DNA of 64,000 nucleotides. It comes from Monoplex corrugatus. Its lineage: Eukaryota > Mollusca > Gastropoda > Littorinimorpha > Ranellidae. Location: NCBI GenBank assembly GCA_030674185.1, contig CM060315.1, positions 91,139,787-91,203,786 on the forward strand, written 5' to 3'. The first letter of the stretch is position 1, and the number at the start of each line of letters is the position of its first letter. Positions 22,956-34,390 of this stretch are shown here, in pieces. The notes beneath the pieces were generated by a model. That model was not told where the DNA came from and ran no database searches. It was given only the letters and a program-made list of their open reading frames with translations. The position numbers and the translations under genes were made by a program.

Positions 22956-23525
22956 TTACATCTCGTGACTGCCACTCATGCAACAGACAGGGCCAAACAC
23001 ACAGCCAATACTGGTCCAGAGGAAGGCTTTACATATACATATAGGTTGACAGTAGATACACAACAGACAGAGCCAAACACACAGCCAATACTGGTCCAGA
23101 GAAGGCTTTACATATACATATAGGTTGACAGGTAGATACACAACAGACAGAGCCAAACACACAGCCAATACTGGTCCAGAGAAGGCTTTACATATACATA
23201 CAGGTTGACAGGTAGATACACAACAAACAGAGCCAAACACACAGCCAAACTGTCCAGAGAAGGCTTTACATATAGGTTGACAGGTAGATACACAACAGAC
23301 AGAGCCAAACACACAGTCAGTGCTGGTCCTAGTGAAGGCCCACGCACAGTTTGACATGTAGTTACACAACAGATGGAATCAAATACCTAGCCCGTACTGG
23401 TCCAGATGAAGGCCTCACATAGGGGTTGACATGTAGATACAAAACGGACAGAACTAAACGCATAGCCAGCATTAGTCCTGATAAAGGCCTCATGCACAGG
23501 TTGACATGTAGATAAACAAAGCCAA
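22956..23525. repeat. 80-bp minisatellite, ~7 units
   Basis: Landmarks ACAACAGACAGAGCCAAACA, CACAGCCAATACTGGTCCAG and AGGTTGACAGGTAGATAC recur about every 80 bases, degenerating toward the right. It lies just downstream of receptor copy B. It is unrelated to the 80-bp array at 9631. Confidence 0.92.
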
Positions 23526-23649
23526 ACGCACAGCCAATACTTGTCCAAAAACATGATTCACATAGAAGTTGTAATGTAGACGGTAGTTCTGAAGCTGTAC
23601 GAAAATGGGCTCTGGATCAAGTCATTTTACAATTTACGCTTTTTTTCTC

Positions 23650-24212
23650 TCATAGTAAATGTCGTGATTTTAATACTTGTAACAGTCTTTCTTCTCGTAC
23701 TTGTTGTCGTCGCTGTATTACAACAGTCCATATGTATAGCAGTGGATTAAGTGCACAGTTGACTGGTAGCAGGAACACAACAATGGTCACATGAGCCTTG
23801 TCTGAGATACCACTGCCAACTGTCATCATACTGGTCAGACCAAGGGACAACCAGCACACAACATCTGTTACAGCCACTTTTATCAACAGGTGGACTGAAA
23901 AATAAATAAGTTTTTTGGTGGGATCCATTAAGATTGGATGGATAGGTGTTCTTCTGTAAATGATGAGTTGACCAACAACCACCATGGAGCACAGGATACA
24001 GTTAAACACGACGATGACTGAGAACCACCTGATGTCTTCTTTGGAGTTACCATCAGACAGATGCAGACGACATAGACCAGACTGGCCATTGAGGCCCCAG
24101 TGTGACAGTCCAGGAAAAAAAGGAATCACAGAAAACATAAGTCCAACACACCACGATACTGCACAAGCTGCAGCTGTAAGACGTCTATTGAATGACCACG
24201 TAGTTAAGGGAA
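23650..24212 (-). CDS. copy B block: TM4-TM7 and C-tail
   Basis: Begins FPLTTWSFNRR (intracellular loop 2) and covers TM4 (AVSWCVGLMFSVIPF), the ECL2 Cys (GLCRLH), TM5 (FSVIVVFNCILCSMVVVG), TM6 (KVAVTDVVCWLSLGL) and TM7 with NPLLY. A basic tail (RRQQVREERLLQVLK) ends at TGA. It aligns block for block with the 3' end of copy A. Confidence 0.8.
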
Positions 24213-24215
24213 ACA

Positions 24216-24523
24216 CAGGACAATGATGTGATCCAGTGTCATGAACCAGAGGATCAGAACTGACACCTCACTGGACAGAAGAGAAAGAAAACCAGCAACC
24301 TTGCAAGTCACACTACTGGTCCACGTCTTTTCAAAGTAGATGTATTTTCCATAGAATATTTCATTGGCCAGTGTGACTATGCTGACCTGGAATCCCATGC
24401 AGATGTTAGCAATCTGCAAATGGGCAATGAACGTGGTGAAAGTATTTCCAAATCTTTTCTTTTCAACAAATGCTGCTATGAAACAGACCAAATTCCCTAA
24501 AATAGAGAACGTACTAAGCACCA
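24216..24523 (-). CDS. copy B block: TM1-TM3
   Basis: The frame continues the receptor after the shift: TM1 (LLVLSTFSILGNLVCF with the conserved GN), TM2 (FIAHLQIANICMG, where the usual Asp-containing ADF is replaced by ANI) and TM3 from the conserved Cys (TCKVAGFLSLLSSEVS) to LDHII. Two canonical residues, the TM2 Asp and the TM3 Arg, are therefore changed relative to copy A. Confidence 0.78.
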
Positions 24524-26557
24524 AAAGAAAAACCTGTTCAGTTCAGTTGGTAGCAAATATTCGCAGGAAGAAAACAGGGGTTGTAATGATACACACCGTA
24601 TTGTGTGTGACTGTTTTAAAAGTAAGTTCCTGCAACAAAGCCTATGATTTGAGGAGAAGATGCTTCTCAAATGAATCCATATTGACAATGCATCCAAAGG
24701 AAAGTTGATCACCAAATTTCCCCTGACGTCTAGTTCAGTCAGCTGTGGCATACATTGGACTGCTCTTGACGTGATTGTTTCAATGCCTGTAAATGAGAGA
24801 TCCAAATGTGTGAGTTGGGGAAAATACATGAGCCACTTGCTGTTAAGTATCTGGACACGTGTTTTTGAAGCATTTATTTTTGCCAGAGCATAATGAAACA
24901 GAGAACATGGCTTATCTATTAGAAATGTTAGAGGATTGTGTGCTAAACATAAACTTTTTAAGTTCCATAAATTGTGAAAAACAGTCGTATCCACAGTTCT
25001 CAAGTGGTTATGACTCAAATCAAAGAACTGTAGGTTGCGAAGCTTTGCATTCGATATATTGATTAGAGAACAATAGGAAAGACGCAGAAGAATGAGATAT
25101 GCATTGTTACTGAAATCAGTCAGCGTCATTCCAGAACCTGTGGCGTCCACATAGCGAAGCTGGGGAAAGAGGTCAGCACAGAAAGCCTTTGAACATAAGA
25201 AAGACTTACCTTGACATTGACAGCCATCAGGACAAGTCATGTCACACAGCCACTCATCATCACGTTGTGGGCACTGACCCCAGCCATCACACAGATGATT
25301 TCCATGAACACAAACTTTAGAACCTCGACACTGGTAAAAACCAGGACAGGTGAATGTCTCACAATCTTGTTCATCTTCACCATATGTACAATCAGAAAAT
25401 CCGTTACATCGAGTGTAGACAGGGAGACAGTACAACCAGTCTTCTATACACCAGTAATGAGTATCAGGACAAGACTGATGAAATGTCATCAGCTGCTGAG
25501 TAAAGTAACCTGTACCATCTAGGTTGATAAAAAGTAGATACATTTTGCTGGCCTCGTGGTGGAACCACTTCTCCTGTATGAAAATGAAGCAGCCGCGCTC
25601 ATCAGAGCCATCCAGACAATCTGCGTGGTCATCACAAAGTTGCTTGCTCAATACACACTGACCATTGGTGCACAAAAAACCACTGCAAGAAGGATGTTGA
25701 CAGATTGACTCATCACTGTCATCTGGACAATTGTGTATGAAGTCACACACCAGGGTGTAAGGCAGTGTTGTTATGTCATCATCACAGACAAACATGACAA
25801 TGGTGTAGCCAGTGTGCTTATCAGGAAAAATCAGTGTGTCTGTGTTCTTGGTACTCATGTTCCAGAACACGCATGATCTTGTATATACCATTTGTCCACA
25901 GTGAACTTGAAGATCACATGACAAAAATGTATGTGTCACATGACCCTCTGAACAATCTGAAAAGAACTGCTTTGTCTGTAACAAAAGGGTCAGGGCCAGG
26001 TCTAAAACAGGGAACTCAACCATTTGAACAAAATATAGGTTTTGTGGTTGTGACTTTACTTCACAAAGTACATGATCTGAAACTTTAACTTGTAGAGCGG
26101 CACTTGTACCCATAGTAGTACATGAAACATACCTACAGGGAAAGTATCTGAAATCAAGGAAATGAACAAGGTTGTAGATCAGAGTGTTGTCAGACCAATG
26201 ACGGAACTTGCTGTACATAAACGTAACAGATTCCCAGCCTGATGACAAACCTGACAACACTTTAAAATCACCACTGTGATTAAAGAATTGCAGGTAATCA
26301 AGTTGTTCCTTTACGGTTTTGACAGAAGCCAGCTGTCCACCCATCTTCTGACACTCATATGTTGCCATTGCAGGATCCAAACAAGCATCTAGTTTAACAT
26401 ACACAAAACATTTGTTACGTGAGGGTGCTAAACCCTGACAATCAGGACTGCTGAAGGGACAGTGTTCTGTAAATTCCATCCACCTGCACACGCTGACGTA
26501 AAGATACAGTCCGAGTTGTACTGAAAGCCGCATGGACAGAACAGTTGAACAGTCCAT
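24497..26557 (-). CDS. copy B block: lectin-like, LDLa x4, LRR ectodomain
   Basis: A 686-codon open block, the longest host-type frame in the window. The ATG at its start lies inside a frame-shifted LDLa and is probably not the real start. Residues 50-165 fit a C-type-lectin-like domain (GGQLASVK, HWSDN, HVLCE). LDLa modules lie at about 202-286 (with a long insert, ending CPDDSDESIC), 291-323 (CDDHADCLDGSDERGC, the canonical calcium-binding pattern), 363-399 and 404-438. An LRR N-cap (CPDGCQCQGKSFLC) is at 442-455 and about six LRRs fill 462-640 (LQFFDLSHNHL, LTHLDLSFTGI, LTELDVRGNLV). A CC pair and SSCEYLLP mark the hinge to TM1, where the frame is lost. It would be an extracellular ligand-binding region. 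Confidence 0.85.
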   Translation of the reverse strand: MDCSTVLSMRLSVQLGLYLYVSVCRWMEFTEHCPFSSPDCQGLAPSRNKCFVYVKLDACLDPAMATYECQKMGGQLASVKTVKEQLDYLQFFNHSGDFKVLSGLSSGWESVTFMYSKFRHWSDNTLIYNLVHFLDFRYFPCRYVSCTTMGTSAALQVKVSDHVLCEVKSQPQNLYFVQMVEFPVLDLALTLLLQTKQFFSDCSEGHVTHTFLSCDLQVHCGQMVYTRSCVFWNMSTKNTDTLIFPDKHTGYTIVMFVCDDDITTLPYTLVCDFIHNCPDDSDESICQHPSCSGFLCTNGQCVLSKQLCDDHADCLDGSDERGCFIFIQEKWFHHEASKMYLLFINLDGTGYFTQQLMTFHQSCPDTHYWCIEDWLYCLPVYTRCNGFSDCTYGEDEQDCETFTCPGFYQCRGSKVCVHGNHLCDGWGQCPQRDDEWLCDMTCPDGCQCQGKSFLCSKAFCADLFPQLRYVDATGSGMTLTDFSNNAYLILLRLSYCSLINISNAKLRNLQFFDLSHNHLRTVDTTVFHNLWNLKSLCLAHNPLTFLIDKPCSLFHYALAKINASKTRVQILNSKWLMYFPQLTHLDLSFTGIETITSRAVQCMPQLTELDVRGNLVINFPLDALSIWIHLRSIFSSNHRLCCRNLLLKQSHTIRCVSLQPLFSSCEYLLPTELNRFFFWCLVRSLF

Positions 26558-26620
26558 TGGGTAACTGATGCGGTTTAGCTGTGTCTGGGTGAAAAGAAAA
26601 CTATATTTTCAGACTGACAC

Positions 26621-26914
26621 TGTCAAGTAATGATGAATAATCTAGACTGCTAACATGAATTTCAGAATGCCATGTAGAGTTAATTCCAGCTGATGAATTA
26701 ACGTTACCACGCACGTGCAGCGCGCTTTGACGTGTATTTGGGTGTGTATAAATTGGGTCTGCGTATGTTTTAGATTTGTACGGTGTTCCCTGACAACTGA
26801 GCACGATGACAGTGTCATAGGTACCCCTTACTGTTATATGATATCAAAGTATCATACTATAATCCAGTATCTTTTTTTCTGAACAGCGTTGATGGTTTTC
26901 AAAGCGATGGATCT
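26621..26914 (-). other. possible remnant upstream of receptor copy B
   Basis: A minus-strand frame (26601-26804, 67 codons) runs in phase into the start of copy B across a TAG. The position corresponds to the CUB-like part of copy A, but I see no convincing CUB pattern. It may be intron or decayed exon. Confidence 0.3.
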
Positions 26915-28640
26915 TTAAATACAGCCTAAAGAACTCTAAATATGATACTGCTGACAGTAGTCTAAAGAATGCTTAAGTATTTGCACTTCTGTCAGTAGTC
27001 TTACAAATTCTTAACACGTCAATTGTATTATTCATTCAAGAACTCTAAACATGACACTTCTGTCAGTAGTCCATAGAACTGTACACTTGACACTTCTATC
27101 AGTAGTCCATAGAACTCTACACTTGACACTTCTATCAGTAGTCCATAGAACTCTACACATGACACTTCTATCAGTAGTCCATAGAACTCTAACATGACAC
27201 TTCTATCAGTAGTCCATAGAACTCTAACACATGACACTTCTATCAGTAGTCCATAGAACTCTAACAATCTATCTAGTCTAGAACTCACACTTGACATTCT
27301 ATCAGTAGTCCATAGAACTCTACACATGACACTTCTGTCGGTGGTCCAAGGAACTCCATACATGACACTTCTGTCAGTAACCCAAAGAACTCTAAGTATT
27401 ACACTTCTATCAGTAGTCTAAAGAACTCTAAGTATTACACTTCATGTCAGTAGTCTAAAGAACTCTAAGTATTACACTTCTGTCAGTAGTCTAAAGAACT
27501 CTAAGTATTACACTTCTGTCAGTAGTCCAAAGAACTCTAAGTATTACACTTCTGTCAGTAGCCCAAAGAACTCTAAGTATTACACTTTTGTCAGTAGCCT
27601 AAAGAACTCTAAATATTACACTTCTGTCAGTAGTCTAAAGAACTCTAAGTATTACACTTCTGTCAGTAGTCTAAAGAACTCTAAGTATTACACTTCTGTC
27701 AGTAGCCTAAAGAACTCTAAGTATTACACTTCTGTCATTAGTGTAAAGAACTCTAAGTATTGCACTTCTGTCATTAGTGTAAAGAACTCTAAGTATTACA
27801 CTTCTGTCATTAGTGTAAAGAACTCTAAGTATTACACATCTGTTAGTAGCCCAAAGAACTCTAAGTATTACACTTCTGTCAGTAGTCTAAAGAACTCTAA
27901 GTATTACACTTCTGTCAGTAGTCTAAAGAACTCCAAGTGTTAAACTTCTGTCAGTAGCCTAAAGAACTCCAAGTATTACACTTTGGTCAGTAGTCCAAAG
28001 AACTCTAAGTATTATACTTCTGTCAGTAGTCTAAAGAACTCCAAGTATTAAACTTCTGTCAGTAGCCTAAAGAACTCCAAGAATTACACTTTGGTCAGTA
28101 GTCCAAAGAACTCTAAGTATTACACTTCTGTCAATAGTCTTAAGAACCCTAAGCATTACACTTTGTCAGTAGTACAAAGAACTCTAAGTATTACACTTCT
28201 GTCAGTAGTACAAAGAACTCTAAGCATTACACTTCTGTCGGTAGTCTAAAGAACTCTAAATATTACACTTCTGTCAGTAGTACAAAGTGCTCTAAGCATT
28301 ACACTTCTGTCAGTAGTCTAAAGAACTCTAAGTATTACACTTCTGTCCTAGTAGTTCTATACAAGAACTCTAAGTATTACACTTCTGTCAGTAGTCAAAG
28401 AACTCTACATTACACTTCTGTCAGTGTCCAAAGAACTCTTTATATTACAGTTCTGTCAGTAGTCCAAAGAACTCTAAGTATTACACTTCTGTCAGTAGTC
28501 AAAAACTCTAAGTATTACACTTCTGTCAGTAGCCCAAAGAACTCTTCACATGACATTTCTGTCAGTAGTTTAAGGAACTGTAAACATAACACTTCTGTCA
28601 GTAGTATTAAGAAATTTCAACGTGATACTTGTGTCATTCA
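26915..28640. repeat. 37-bp minisatellite, ~46 units
   Basis: Period of 37 with landmarks AAGAACTCTAAGTATTACAC and TTCTGTCAGTAGTCTAA. Left-hand units (about 27050-27360) use a CCATAGAACTCTACACATGA variant, and the centre is homogeneous. It lies upstream of receptor copy B. Confidence 0.96.
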
Positions 28641-28799
28641 TTCAAAGACCTCAAAGAAATGAAAAATGAATAGATAATGTTATGACATAACGCGCTGATG
28701 GCCATTACAAGAGTTATGCTCAACAATGTATCTGTCGTGGATGGATACTTTTCTGTCCCAGATACATCATTTGAATTTTGTTTTTTATGCACCAGTTTC

Positions 28800-28990
28800 A
28801 TATTGAGTTTCAGTTTTTCAAAACAAAACAAAAAAAACAAAAAAAACAAAAAAATCTTCACATTTAGAACGAATTCTACACGCACTGAAATCACTGCGTA
28901 ATGGAGAAGATCTGAAATGATGACATAAGCTTTAAGCCTGCACATAAACCCTATGTGTTGGCAAAGTCCTGAAGTCTTAGCATGCAGGTT
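28800..28990 (+). repeat. dispersed repeat D, copy 2
   Basis: Contains GAGTTTCAGTTTTTCAA, GAACGAATTCTACACGCAC, TGAAATGATGACATAAGC and TTTAAGCCTGCAC in the same order as the copies at 14370-14550 (reverse) and 40708-40820, interrupted by an A-rich (AAAACAAAA)n insert at 28818-28855. Confidence 0.5.
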
Positions 28991-29225
28991 TTTCCTCATA
29001 ATTTGCATCAGTCTGTTTTTGCTACATTGTAACGACATGCGTATCTACATCTGTCACGTAAGAAAAAGGACAAAACAAAACAAAACAAACAAAAAACCCA
29101 TCGAAAACAGATGAAAACACATTCAGCCACTTAGAAATATCTTACCTCATCAACGATACAGAAATCACTCTCTATCATTACAGTGCATAGCCTCATCTGT
29201 CTACCAATATCATTTAAATATCGTG

Positions 29226-29236
29226 ACTACTCCAGT
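29226..29236. repeat. target-site duplication, left, RTE copy 5
   Basis: ACTACTCCAGT, repeated exactly at 32708-32718 on the other side of the element. Confidence 0.85.
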
Positions 29237-32200
29237 GTGCGTCAATGGCAGAAGTGATGCGTCTAGTGTGTGGCTATTGACTGCGTGCTTGTCACCTCTC
29301 ACTTTCAGCCTGCATCGCTGGCTAGCACTGCTGCTTGCAGCTATGCGAAAAAAAGAGCAGAATGCATCTCTTCCTGTCACTACATAGCCTCTCCATCAGC
29401 AAGCTCTACGTTGTGCCTCCTCGTGGTGACATGCGGTAATTGAGCACCTCACAGACTCTGGCTAAATCTCGTAGGATTCGGAGGAGGTCTGGCCCCCAGA
29501 TGTGTGGCACGCAGGCCCACTGGCGTGTGGATATGCCCTAGTGCCCACGAACCAGACCCCCAGCTATGGGTAAATAGCTCCACTGCCTTGTGGACATCTC
29601 AGGAAAGAATAAGACTAAGGGAGTTAACCCTGAAAAAAAATCACCCTACTGCCTTGTATTTTGTCGTGGGAATGACAAAGGCTAGTGGACAGACCGTACA
29701 CAAACTGATGGAAGACAACGGGAAACCACCACCGTATTTTTCCCAGGATACTCATGGATGAACAGACGAAAGGAAAATGAAGATAAATGAAGAGTTGCTC
29801 CTGTGGAGCATCTTCGTCCAGTAGGGACCGTCATGCGGCACAGGTGACACCAGATCGTCAGCCAGCTACTGCGACCAAACCCAAACCCAAACTCAAACTC
29901 AAAAACACCAGAATAGCAACATGGAACATAAAAACACTGTTACAGAAGGGAAAATTAGACAACATTAAAATGGAGATGGAAAGGCTTAACATTAGTATTT
30001 TGGGACTAGGAGAGGTGAGATGTAAGGGGGCAGGCATGATAACATCAGGAGAATACACAATGATATACTCTGGTGGTAATTCACATGAAAGAGGAGTAGG
30101 CATCATAATGGACAGACAAATCAAAAGCAGTTAAGAGATACTGGGCTGTGTCTGACAGAGTTTTGCTGGTCACATTGGGAGGCAAACCATTTGATATCAA
30201 CATCATTCAGGTGTTTGCACCAACATCCGCAAGTACTCAGGAAGACATCGACAACTTCTACGAAGTATTAGAGATGGCCAAAGCCCAATGTAAATCACAA
30301 TAAGCTACTGTAATAATGGGATATTTTAATGCTAAAGTGGGACAGGATAGGGTGGAGGATATAGTTGGACCTCATGGCCTTGGTACACAAATGAAAGGGG
30401 AGGGAAACTTGTAGAATGGGGACAGATGAATGAATTCATAGTAGGAAACACCTGGTTGGAGCAGCCTAAAAGAAGAAAATGGACTTGGATGAGTCTTGGA
30501 GACAATACCAAAAATCAGATTGACTACATCCTGATTAACAAAAGATTTAGAAATTCTTTACTGTCAGAAAAACACTACCAGGCGCAGACTGCAACAGTGA
30601 CCACAATCCTGTAGTGGGAAGATTTAGGCTGAAAGTAAACAAAAAGAAACAGACCAAAAGCAACATGAAACTAAATCTTGGACTCTTAAGACAAATGAAG
30701 TGGTACGTAAAAAATTTAATGTACATGTTCAATACAAATTCAGTGCTCTGGAAGACGTTGGTGACAGGGAGGAACAATGGACAAAGTTCAGAAATTCGAT
30801 AAATAAAGCTTGTAAAGTAATCCCTGAAGCAGATAGAAAAGCAAAAAAAGAACTGGATGGCTACAGAATTTTTGGGCTTGATGGAGGAAAGGAGGAAGGC
30901 AAAGAGAAACGAGGAGATATACAGGAAGATAAACAAAGAAATCAGGAATAGGTGCAATGAAGCTAAGGAAACTTGGCTGAAAACAAAGTGCAAGGAAAAA
31001 GAAGACCGACACAAAACGGATCCTCAAGATATGTACAGACGAATTGAAGAAATTGTCCACAGGAAAAATACATGCTCATCAACTGGTTGCTTAAAATCGA
31101 AAGATGGCACGCTTATCATGGAAAAAGACAAAATATTAGACAGATGGGGAGAGTACAATAAAGACTTTTTTGAGGATGACAAAAACGAAGAACACATTAT
31201 AAAAAAGAACTTTAAAGTACCACCCATAATGAAAGATGAAGTTAAAGCAGCACTGAAAAAGATGAAACCAGGAAAAGCCCCAAGACCAGACAACATTATT
31301 ACATAAATGATTGAAGCCCTGGAGGAGTTTTGTATAGAAAAATAACAGTCGTCCTAAATGAAATTTACGACACTGGACAAATCCCCAAAGATATGTCAAA
31401 ATCAATTTTCATTTCACTTCCAAAGAAGACAAGGGCTATAGAATTCAGAACTCAGTTTGATGAGTCATGTAACAAAAATCCTGTTAAGAATAATCATGAG
31501 GACAAGGAATAGAATCAAAAGAGAAGTAGCAGAAGATCAGTGTGGATTTGTGGAAGGGAAAGGAATTATTAATGCCATATACATCCTAAGAACTATCATA
31601 GAGAGGTCAATGGAGATGAATAAGGATATGTATTTATGCTCTATTGATTATACCAAGGCTTTCGATCAGGTAAGACATGAAGAATTGATCAACCAACTGG
31701 AGATACTCAATGTTGATGGAAAAGATCTACGAATAATCAGAAAATGTACTGTACAGCTGCAATGAGAATAGAAAACAATATAAGCTCTTTCCAAAACATC
31801 AAAAGAGGAGTCAGACAGGATTCTGTTTTGTCCCCAGATCTATTCTCACTTTACAGCGAAAACATCTTGAGAAACCCAGAAGAAGACCCTGGATTAAAGG
31901 TAAAAGGACAAATGATAACATTCGATACGCAGATGACACCGTGCTAATTGAAGAAAATGAAAGGGACCTACAAAACCTAGTGAGTATACTAGAAATAGTA
32001 AGCAAAAGTAAAGGGTTGGAACTAAACAGCAGGAAGACTGAAGTCATGGTGATCAGTAAAAAATATGAAATTCCCTCATGCAAAATAACAGCAAGTGGCA
32101 CAACCTTGAGACAGGTTGATACGTTTAAATACCTGGGAACGATCATTTCATCAGACGGCAGTTGCGCATCAGAAATAGTCAGCAGAATCGGCCAACCAAA

Positions 32201-32707
32201 ACAGCATTCAAGAAGATGACAAGCAAATTTACCAACAAATGCCTATCAATTAACATCAGGAAGAGAGTTTTTGAACGTTATATAGAACCATACTGTTGTA
32301 CTGTTGTGAGGCGTGGACACTCAACAAGCAAAGCCAGAACAAGATTGAGGCAGCCGAGATGTGGTTTCTAAGAAGAATGTTGAGAGTTCCATGGACAGCA
32401 AAGAAAACAAACGAGACAGTCTTGATGGAGGCAGACACAAGTACATCATTCATAAGGAAGATTAGGAAAAGACAGGCAACATTTATAGGCCATTTTATGA
32501 GGAAAGGGTATTTGGAGCACCTGGTTACAATGGGAAAACTGGAGGTAAGGAGAGCTCCAGGTCGACCCAGGGAGAAAATGCTAGACGGACTTGCAGAGTG
32601 GCTGAAGACAAAGAGGGTGGAGGAGATGTTTGAGGCAACAAGAGATAGAGACAGATGGAAGTCCATGATCGGCCAACGCCATGCGGCAGGGCACCTGATG
32701 ATGATGA
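29237..32707 (+). mobile_element. RTE-clade LINE, copy 5 (near full length, decayed)
   Basis: A 3471-bp element with an 11-bp target-site duplication. The 5' leader (29237-29780) is shared with copy 7, including TGATGCGTCTAGTGTGT near the start. A single polyprotein frame follows in pieces: AP-like endonuclease (29787-30134, IATWNI and RGVGIIMD; then 30180-30610 with QIDYILINKRF), a linker (30614-31306), and RT (31330-32219 with NEIYDTGQIPKDMSK, GFVEGKG, and a YADD-type box near 31930), ending in the C-terminal region (32296-32700, RRMLRVPWTAKK, FIGHFMRKG). At least six frame breaks and several stops separate them; one is a 2-base deletion at 30114 relative to copy 7. The 3' tail is short, GATGATGA. 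It is not autonomous. Confidence 0.93.
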
Positions 32708-32718
32708 ACTACTCCAGT
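32708..32718. repeat. target-site duplication, right, RTE copy 5
   Basis: ACTACTCCAGT, an exact match to 29226-29236. Confidence 0.85.
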
Positions 32719-33674
32719 CGATCCACTTCCTCTGAAAAAGAAACAAACAAATAGAACATGTGACAATTAGTGATTAGAGAAACTCAACAATTAAACGAAA
32801 TGGGAGGAAGAACTCAAAATGTAAAAGTATTTAGAAAAATCCATAATTAATCTAACTGAGAGATGAAAAAAGGCAGTGATGTTTAGATGAAGAACAAAAT
32901 GGACAGCAAAAGGGGAAAAGTTAATAAAATCTTTTGTAGCTTAATAAACAGAACTCTACATAACTAGACGTATGATTCAGCTGATGACAAATTTGCAAAT
33001 TTCACTGTTGAACCCCCCTCCCCCTTAAAGAGGCAAAGACAATCCTTAAATCAATAATCATTTTAATAATAGACTGTACAAAGTTAACAAATTAAGAGAT
33101 AGATTCATTGAAAGAAACACCACTATGCAAAGAAGCAGGATTTGCATTAAAAACGTCAAAATAAAACATTCCATAAACAGATGAGCTTTTGCAGAATGGT
33201 ATAAATAACTTTGAAAAAAAATGGCATCCTGCTGAAATGGTTCAGTGTGGGAAACTAGTGCTTATTAGCCATCTTCATGCGTTGTTTGCCACTGCTGGAA
33301 ACAGAGGTCAGTTCACCGTGACAGTGAGATGTAAACGTAGTCACGCTGTACAAGAATTAGTCTTCCCAACACTTTATTACTTAAGGACAATAGCATTAAG
33401 TCCCCTTGGACCTATCTTAAAGCTTGTCCTTGCTACTCTGCACGCGAACTATGGGCATAACAAGTGTATCACTAGACGTAAAAAATGAAGAAAAGTTATT
33501 AAATGAGTTGTGATAAAACATTGATTTTAATATGTATACCACTGACTCATGCACCTTACGAAAGCAGACAACATTGGCAGACACATGTTAATCAATGCGT
33601 GTTAATCCCTAACAACAACAAGAACAACCATACTGATTTAACAGTATCACCATATCGCCAACAGTTATAACAAT
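32719..33674. other. unassigned sequence
   Basis: AT-rich with one plus-strand 99-codon frame (33189-33488) of no recognised family. Confidence 0.35.
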
Positions 33675-33703
33675 TTTATATATATATATATAATACGTGT
33701 GTG

Positions 33704-33800
<97 letters not shown>
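33675..33800. repeat. (TA)n then (GT)n microsatellite
   Basis: A short TA run at about 33677-33692, then about 90 bases of nearly pure GT. Confidence 0.95.
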
Positions 33801-33802
<2 letters not shown>

Positions 33803-34049
33803 AGACACAGATTCAAAGAAAAAGAGGGAAGTAAATAAAATATTCAAAACAAACAACGGAGGGTAGAGACGTGTCAACTAATCAGAAATGAAAATAAATT
33901 AACTATAACACTTACCATGGCACAGATTTTATGTCAACGAATCAAACGCATTATAAAAACATGACATTAAGGCAGATACACGTGAAACAAGTACAGATTA
34001 CCCTGTAACAACAGTATGTAACATCAATCATTAAGATACGCTAATACAA

Positions 34050-34390
34050 GAAGAAAAAAGAGAGAGATGGAAACAACTATAAGAATTACAGAGGCATATC
34101 ACAGCTCAGCATCATTGACAGTTTTTGCTTGAGTGGTTTTGAAGAGGCTGGAAACACTAGCATATTGTGTCTATCGCAAGTCCCAGTGTGACTTCAGGCC
34201 AGAGAGATCCATCATCGACGTAATCTTCCCATTCAGACAGTTACATGCGAGGATCCAAGAACAGAACTGCTTTTATAATTTGGTTTCATCAACCTGATCA
34301 AACATGTTTGACCTGGAAGAACTCATTGAAAAAAAGATTGGATGTCTAACGAAAGTTGTTGATTCTCATAATTTCTTTCCATGATGACAT
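34050..34390 (+). mobile_element. old LINE, left part (RT N-terminal region)
   Basis: Decayed reverse transcriptase with the recognisable order NYRGISQLSII, SQC-FRPERSIIDVIF, RQL, EQNC and KIGCLTKVV, ending in FHDDM exactly where the LTR element starts. The frame is broken several times. Removing the LTR element and one copy of its 4-bp duplication places the right part (39532 onward) directly after it in phase. The pattern matches a widespread animal LINE with a CGNYRGISLL-type RT. I do not assign the clade. Confidence 0.75.
34387..34390. repeat. target-site duplication, left, Ty3/gypsy element
   Basis: ACAT, repeated at 39528-39531 directly after the 3' LTR. Confidence 0.8.

Larger units (their letters stand above)
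23650..26620 (-). pseudogene. GRL101-like LDLa/LRR GPCR, copy B (frameshifted)
   Basis: Second copy of the receptor on the same strand, 4.7 kb upstream of copy A. It is better preserved: one 686-codon block holds lectin-like, LDLa and LRR regions, and two shorter blocks hold TM1-TM3 and TM4-TM7. Frame breaks lie near 24510 (a T/A homopolymer before TM1), near 24212 (a CCC/GGG run just after TM3) and twice within the first LDLa (26480-26540). An in-frame TAG at about 26605 may be a true stop or lie in an intron, since TTTTCTTTTCACCCAG just downstream resembles a splice acceptor. The TM3 end reads LDHII instead of LDRF, changing the conserved Arg of the DRY-type motif. This differs from copy A, and would be expected to alter G-protein coupling if real. 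Confidence 0.85.

Noticed and set aside
28634..29038. Minus-strand 134-codon open frame with hydrophobic stretches
   Set aside because: The Phe-rich part is the reverse of an A-rich patch, and the rest overlaps dispersed repeat D.
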